From Halobacillus karajensis (GTDB lineage Bacteria; Bacillota; Bacilli; Bacillales; Halobacillaceae): a stretch of 64,000 bases of DNA. Location of the stretch: the NCBI RefSeq assembly GCF_900108515.1, contig NZ_FNWW01000006.1:62001-126000 (forward strand), read 5' to 3'. Within the stretch, counting starts at the first letter, position 1; each line of letters begins with the position of its first letter. The notes beneath the pieces were generated by a model that worked only from the letters and a program-made list of their open reading frames with translations, did not search any database and was not told the origin of the DNA. Positions 59,807 through 64,000 of this stretch are shown here, one piece after another. The position numbers were made by a program, and so were the translations under genes.

Positions 59807-61957
59807 TTGAACATCAAAGGAATTATTAAACGGTTCCCTCATGGGCTGAAGCGGTTTAAATGGCCGATTTTTATCGTTACGGTGGTCCTGTTATTGGTTT
59901 TGATCGGGTTTTTGACTATCTTATTTGGCGGCCGTTTTGTTGTAAATGAAAAGGATTTGATTTTAGAAGAAATGACCACTGTTGAAACAGATGACGGCGA
60001 AGTCATTGAACAGATTTACACGAAGAATAGAGAGGTCGTATCGATTGACCAAGTGCCAGAGCATGTGAAAGGTGCGTTTATAAGTATTGAGGACAGTCGC
60101 TTTTATAATCATTCAGGTGTGGATTTTAAGGGGATCATGAGGGCGGTTTATAAAGACATCATCGCCATGAAGAAAGTAGAGGGAGCAAGCACCATCACCC
60201 AGCAGTTAGCAAAGAACATGTTTTTATCGAATGATAAAACTTGGATGAGAAAAACAAAAGAAGTGATGGCTTCTCTTTACTTAGAGCGCAATTATACGAA
60301 AGATGAAATTTTAGAGATGTACTTGAATCGGATTTATTTTGGCGAAGGTACGTATGGAATTGAAGCCGCTTCAAAGCATTACTTTCAAAAATCAGTATCA
60401 GATTTGACGATAGCTCAAGGGGCACTGCTTGCAGGGCTGCCGAAAGCACCGAATACATATTCCCCCTTTGATCATCCTGAAAAGGCTGCTGAGCGGAGAA
60501 ATATTGTATTGTCAAGAATGTATGATACAGGACGAATTGAAGCTGATACGTTGAAGCAAATGCAAGGTACAACGCTTGCGGTAGAGCGTTCAGAAGAAGG
60601 GAAGGAAACGTGGTCAAACAGTTATGTAGACCAAGTGATTCATGAAGCAGCCGAGAAATATCACATCTCAAGAGATGAACTAAAACGCGGTGGATATCGA
60701 ATTGTTGTGGAAATGGACCCAGTAATCCAGCGAATTGCAGCTGAAGAAATGAAAAATGGAGAGTTCGTACCGGGTTCCTCTGGTCCTGTTGAAGGTGCCT
60801 TCACGCTCATGAACCATTCAACGGGAGGAGTGGTGGCTATTGTGGGAGGGCGTCATTTCAAGCATGGTGACTTTAATCGTATCCGAGCAGCTGAGGCACC
60901 TGCTTCAACGATTAAACCATTTGCCGTTTATGGTCCTGCTATGATGACAGGTGACTATGATCCCTTCAGTCTTTTATCTGATGAGAAACAAACATTTGGA
61001 TCAAATGATTACGCCCCAAAAAACCATGATGATCGTTATGATGGTGAGGTATCGCTGTATCAAGCCTTGGTAGAATCCAAGAATATTTCAGCCGTTTGGC
61101 TCCTGGATCAGATTGGTGTTTCGTATGCGAAAGGTTATTTGGACAAAGCAGGTCTGCCGACAAAGGATAAAGGTTTAGCGATTGCCCTGGGGGGGCTTTC
61201 CGATGGCTATACGCCTTTGCAGATGGTCGAAGCCTACGGTTCATTAGCTCAACAGGGAATAAGGAAAGAGAGTTATACCATCAGCAAAATTCTGGACAGA
61301 AATGACAAGATTATTCATGAACATCCAACAAAAGAAACCGAAGTATTTGATAAACAGACGTCTTGGTTCTTGACAGAAATCCTGCAGAGGACCGTCAATG
61401 AAGGAACAGCAAGTGCGGGAGATTATTCTAAGGCTTTAGCAGGAAAGACAGGGACCCACCAGAACGAACATGTTTGGTTCGCTGGCTATACACCGGAATA
61501 TGCGGGGGTGCTCTGGATGGGCTATGATCAATCGGGTGAAATAAATGGGAGCAGTGTTTATCCGACCCGTTTAATGAAAAAGATTTTGGAAAAGGTGGAT
61601 CAAGAGAAAGGTCTGGCCGCTGCTTTTGAAAAGCCTGATGGGGTAGAAAGTCTTCCAGAGCCTGTTGACCTTCCGGTAATCACTGATTTACGGGGGAGTC
61701 TCGATCTGACAGGTCTGGCTTTATTAAGAGGTACAATCCAGTGGACAATTCCAGATGATGAGCGCATTGTATATCGTATTTTTAGGGAAGAAGACGGAGA
61801 AGATGTTAAAGTCGGAGAAGTTACAGGGAAAAACGTCTATAAAGTTAGTGCGTTCGGCATTTTTGATCAGAGCACTTATTATGTCATTCCGGTCGATCCT
61901 TTGACCGGCAAAGAGGGTCAGCCATCCAATGCTGTTACATTAAAGTGGGATCTGTGA
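59807..61957 (+). CDS. pbpF: Bifunctional penicillin-binding protein PBP1F
   Basis: 716 residues from TTG 59807 (AAAGGATG about 12 bases upstream). One N-terminal membrane helix (~19-45). Glycosyltransferase GT51 domain with EDSRFYNHSGVDFKGIMRA and GASTITQQLAKNMF; transpeptidase domain with Ser367 in STIKPF, SKN in ESKNISAVW and KTGT at 547-550; a C-terminal fibronectin-like extension. Polymerises and cross-links peptidoglycan outside the membrane; in B. subtilis PBP1F is also made in the forespore. Confidence 0.94.
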   Translation: MNIKGIIKRFPHGLKRFKWPIFIVTVVLLLVLIGFLTILFGGRFVVNEKDLILEEMTTVETDDGEVIEQIYTKNREVVSIDQVPEHVKGAFISIEDSRFYNHSGVDFKGIMRAVYKDIIAMKKVEGASTITQQLAKNMFLSNDKTWMRKTKEVMASLYLERNYTKDEILEMYLNRIYFGEGTYGIEAASKHYFQKSVSDLTIAQGALLAGLPKAPNTYSPFDHPEKAAERRNIVLSRMYDTGRIEADTLKQMQGTTLAVERSEEGKETWSNSYVDQVIHEAAEKYHISRDELKRGGYRIVVEMDPVIQRIAAEEMKNGEFVPGSSGPVEGAFTLMNHSTGGVVAIVGGRHFKHGDFNRIRAAEAPASTIKPFAVYGPAMMTGDYDPFSLLSDEKQTFGSNDYAPKNHDDRYDGEVSLYQALVESKNISAVWLLDQIGVSYAKGYLDKAGLPTKDKGLAIALGGLSDGYTPLQMVEAYGSLAQQGIRKESYTISKILDRNDKIIHEHPTKETEVFDKQTSWFLTEILQRTVNEGTASAGDYSKALAGKTGTHQNEHVWFAGYTPEYAGVLWMGYDQSGEINGSSVYPTRLMKKILEKVDQEKGLAAAFEKPDGVESLPEPVDLPVITDLRGSLDLTGLALLRGTIQWTIPDDERIVYRIFREEDGEDVKVGEVTGKNVYKVSAFGIFDQSTYYVIPVDPLTGKEGQPSNAVTLKWDL

Positions 61958-62064
61958 AAAAACGCACAAAATGATGACAAATGATTCATTTTTCTATACA
62001 GAGGATCGATAAATCGTTATAGTTGTAAGCGGATAATTCATGATCGTGAAAAGGAGTCCTGAAG

Positions 62065-63102
62065 ATGAATAAAATTGAAAATGATACGATTCTGAAAGCT
62101 TTCCGAGGGGAGAAAACCGACCATACGCCTGTCTGGTTTATGCGCCAGGCTGGGCGCTCTCAACCGGAATATCGCAAATTAAAAGAGAAATATTCATTAT
62201 TTGAAATTACTCATGAACCAGAGCTGTGTGCTTATGTTACTCGCCTTCCTGTAGAACAATATGGTGTGGATGCAGCCATTCTTTATAAAGATATCATGTC
62301 ACCGCTGCCTGCCATTGGCGTGGATGTTGAAATTAAAAAGGGAATTGGTCCTGTTATTCATAATCCGACTCGAACAAAATCTGACATCGAGAAACTCGGG
62401 ACTATTGACCCTGAAGAAGATGTCCCTTATGTGCTGGATACGATTCGTTTGCTGGCAAAGGAACAATTGGAGGTCCCTCTCATAGGTTTTAGTGGAGCAC
62501 CATTTACCTTGGCAAGCTATATGATTGAAGGCGGCCCTTCTAAAAATTACAATAAAACCAAGTCGCTAATGTATAGTGAACCAATGACATGGTTCGCTCT
62601 TATGGATAAACTTGCCGATATGGTCATCACCTATGTGAAAGCACAGGTGGCAGCAGGAGCAAGTGCCATTCAAATTTTCGATTCATGGGTCGGTTCCTTG
62701 AATGTAGAAGATTATCGAACATACATTAAGCCGGTCATGCAGCGCATTTTCTCTGAATTGAAAGGGGAAGGAGTACCCCTGATCACGTTTGGAGTAGGGG
62801 CAGGACATTTGATTCATGAGTGGGATGATCTGCCTGTAGATGTGCTTGGGTTGGACTGGCGTATGTCTATAACAGAAGCAAGAAGCCAGGGGGTTACTAA
62901 ACCACTTCAGGGAAATCTCGATCCGTCCACGATGTTAGCCGATTGGGATGTCATTGAAGAGCGCGCAAAGAAAATTATTGATGAAGGGAAACAACATCCA
63001 GCGCATATTTTTAACCTCGGCCATGGTGTCACACCGGATATTAAACCGGAGACACTTAAGCGACTGACTGATTTCATTCATGAATACTCTAAGAAGGCTT
63101 AA
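62065..63102 (+). CDS. hemE: Uroporphyrinogen decarboxylase HemE
   Basis: 345 residues. N-terminal signature [16 protein letters not shown] and the second, [17 protein letters not shown]; Asp in [10 protein letters not shown] and His in LGHGVTP line the active site. Converts uroporphyrinogen III to coproporphyrinogen III in heme synthesis. AAAAGGAGT precedes the ATG. First gene of the hem cluster; hemH follows 47 bases later. Confidence 0.96.
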   Translation: MNKIENDTILKAFRGEKTDHTPVWFMRQAGRSQPEYRKLKEKYSLFEITHEPELCAYVTRLPVEQYGVDAAILYKDIMSPLPAIGVDVEIKKGIGPVIHNPTRTKSDIEKLGTIDPEEDVPYVLDTIRLLAKEQLEVPLIGFSGAPFTLASYMIEGGPSKNYNKTKSLMYSEPMTWFALMDKLADMVITYVKAQVAAGASAIQIFDSWVGSLNVEDYRTYIKPVMQRIFSELKGEGVPLITFGVGAGHLIHEWDDLPVDVLGLDWRMSITEARSQGVTKPLQGNLDPSTMLADWDVIEERAKKIIDEGKQHPAHIFNLGHGVTPDIKPETLKRLTDFIHEYSKKA

Positions 63103-63149
63103 GGAAGCATGAGTTGTTGTCTTTAAATAGATAGAAGAGGTGAACGAAC

Positions 63150-64000
63150 ATGGCAAAAAAACAAATGGGATTATTAGTAATGGCTTATGGGACGCCTTAC
63201 AAAGAAGAAGATCTAGAAAGATATTATACACATATCCGCAGAGGACGTAAGCCATCAGATGAAATGCTTCAAGATTTACGCGACCGTTATGATGCCATCG
63301 GTGGAATATCTCCTTTAGCGCGTATTACTGAGGATCAAGCCGAAGCATTAGAGGATGCGTTAAATGAGAAACAAGACGACGTGGAATTTAACGTATACCT
63401 TGGACTAAAACACATTGAGCCATTTGTTGAGGATGCGGTAGCTCAGATGGCAGAAGACGGTATGGAAGAAGCTGTAGCTATTGTTCTAGCTCCTCACTAC
63501 TCCACATATAGTGTCAAATCATATAATGGACGAGCTAAAGAAGAAGCTGAAAAACATGGGATTACCATCCAGGCGGTGGAAAGCTGGTATGATGAACCTG
63601 GTTTTATCGATTATTGGAAAGAAGTGATTGAAGCAGAGTATAGAAAAATGGACGAAGCGGAAAAAGAGAATGCCTGCTTGATTGTTTCTGCACATAGCCT
63701 GCCAATGAAAATCCTAGAAGGCGGCGACCCATATCCGGACCAATTGAAAAAGACAGCTGAATTGATTTCAGAAGCTACGGGTATTACCCAATACGAGATT
63801 GGCTGGCAGAGTGAAGGAAATACACCGGATCCATGGCTTGGCCCGGATGTTCAAGATTTGACGGAAGATCTATTTAAAAATAAAGGGTACAAGAGCTTTG
63901 TGTATGCCCCTGTGGGTTTCGTTTCTGATCATTTAGAAGTTCTCTATGATAATGATTATGAATGTAAAGTGGTTTGCGATAAAGTCGGTGCTGATTACTA
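63150..64000 (+). CDS. hemH: Coproporphyrin ferrochelatase HemH/CpfC (3' end outside window)
   Basis: The first 283 codons of a protein usually about 310 long; frame still open at the window edge. GAGGTGA precedes ATG 63150. [28 protein letters not shown] start, [10 protein letters not shown], the catalytic His in SAHSLPM and Glu in [14 protein letters not shown] are present. Inserts Fe2+ into coproporphyrin III in the Gram-positive heme route. Same transcript as hemE probable; hemY/cgoX expected next. Confidence 0.95.
   Translation, partial: MAKKQMGLLVMAYGTPYKEEDLERYYTHIRRGRKPSDEMLQDLRDRYDAIGGISPLARITEDQAEALEDALNEKQDDVEFNVYLGLKHIEPFVEDAVAQMAEDGMEEAVAIVLAPHYSTYSVKSYNGRAKEEAEKHGITIQAVESWYDEPGFIDYWKEVIEAEYRKMDEAEKENACLIVSAHSLPMKILEGGDPYPDQLKKTAELISEATGITQYEIGWQSEGNTPDPWLGPDVQDLTEDLFKNKGYKSFVYAPVGFVSDHLEVLYDNDYECKVVCDKVGADY

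Noticed and set aside
60195-60671. 158-codon minus-strand frame inside pbpF
   Set aside because: Mirror frame of the PBP1F coding sequence.
1-64000. CRISPR arrays, tRNA/rRNA genes, prophage or insertion sequences
   Set aside because: No spaced direct repeats, no tRNA or rRNA sequence and no transposase, integrase or phage structural genes were found.

Overview
The window looks like chromosome from a spore-forming, salt-adapted member of the Bacillaceae; Halobacillus or a close relative is my inference. It carries Bacillus-type AAGGAGG ribosome sites, an alpha/beta-type spore protein gene with a sigma-G-like promoter, yhaL, a T-box, a TRAP-type leader and a complete glycine betaine importer. 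From about 33 kb to the end the gene order closely follows the yheBA-yhaRQPON-yhaL-prsA-yhaJI-hpr-yhaH-trpP-hit-ecsABC-yhaA ... hmoB-pbpF-hemEH region of Bacillus subtilis.

Layout. 1-8.4 kb: the 3' end of an SDR reductase, an S66 LD-carboxypeptidase, an ABC-F ribosome-protection ATPase behind an elaborate attenuator leader, a DMT exporter, a decayed GNAT gene, a SulP transporter and a UspA/zinc-ribbon pair. 8.4-13.3 kb: a two-gene ABC-2 transporter, acetyltransferases, methionine aminopeptidase and a cold-shock protein. 13.4-21.9 kb: a degenerate metalloprotease-like protein, hydrolases, an NhaC-family transporter under a T-box (probably Tyr), azlCD, a Pro/Gly-rich protein and a CDF metal exporter. 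22-32 kb: wrbA behind a sigma-B-like promoter, a VanY-type lipoprotein, a decayed NmrA-like gene, an MFS transporter, a candidate 91-nt small RNA, fumarase, a spore protein and the MsmX ATPase with a PucR-type regulator. 32-33 kb: a decayed CsoR/FrmR regulator, a large palindrome and a 54-residue ORF. 33-46.5 kb: the yhe/yha/prsA block. 46.6-51 kb: a wrecked hpr (scoC) gene, then a GbsR-type regulator divergent from opuAA-AB-AC, set between hpr and yhaH. 51-64 kb: yhaH, trpP with six TRAP triplets, hit, ecsABC, yhaA, a ferritin-like protein, a bdbC thiol-oxidation pair, hmoB, pbpF, hemE and the start of hemH.

Themes are osmotic and ion homeostasis (OpuA with two GbsR-type regulators, NhaC, SulP, CDF), envelope and secretion quality control (PrsA, EcsABC, BdbC pair, PBP1F, VanY), and heme synthesis and turnover (HemE, HemH, HmoB). 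Regulation by RNA is unusually visible: a leader-peptide attenuator, a T-box, a TRAP site, a possible small RNA and a possible remnant of a lysine riboswitch. Four protein genes are clearly decayed, with homologous pieces in several frames. No CRISPR array, rRNA, tRNA, prophage or insertion sequence was seen.
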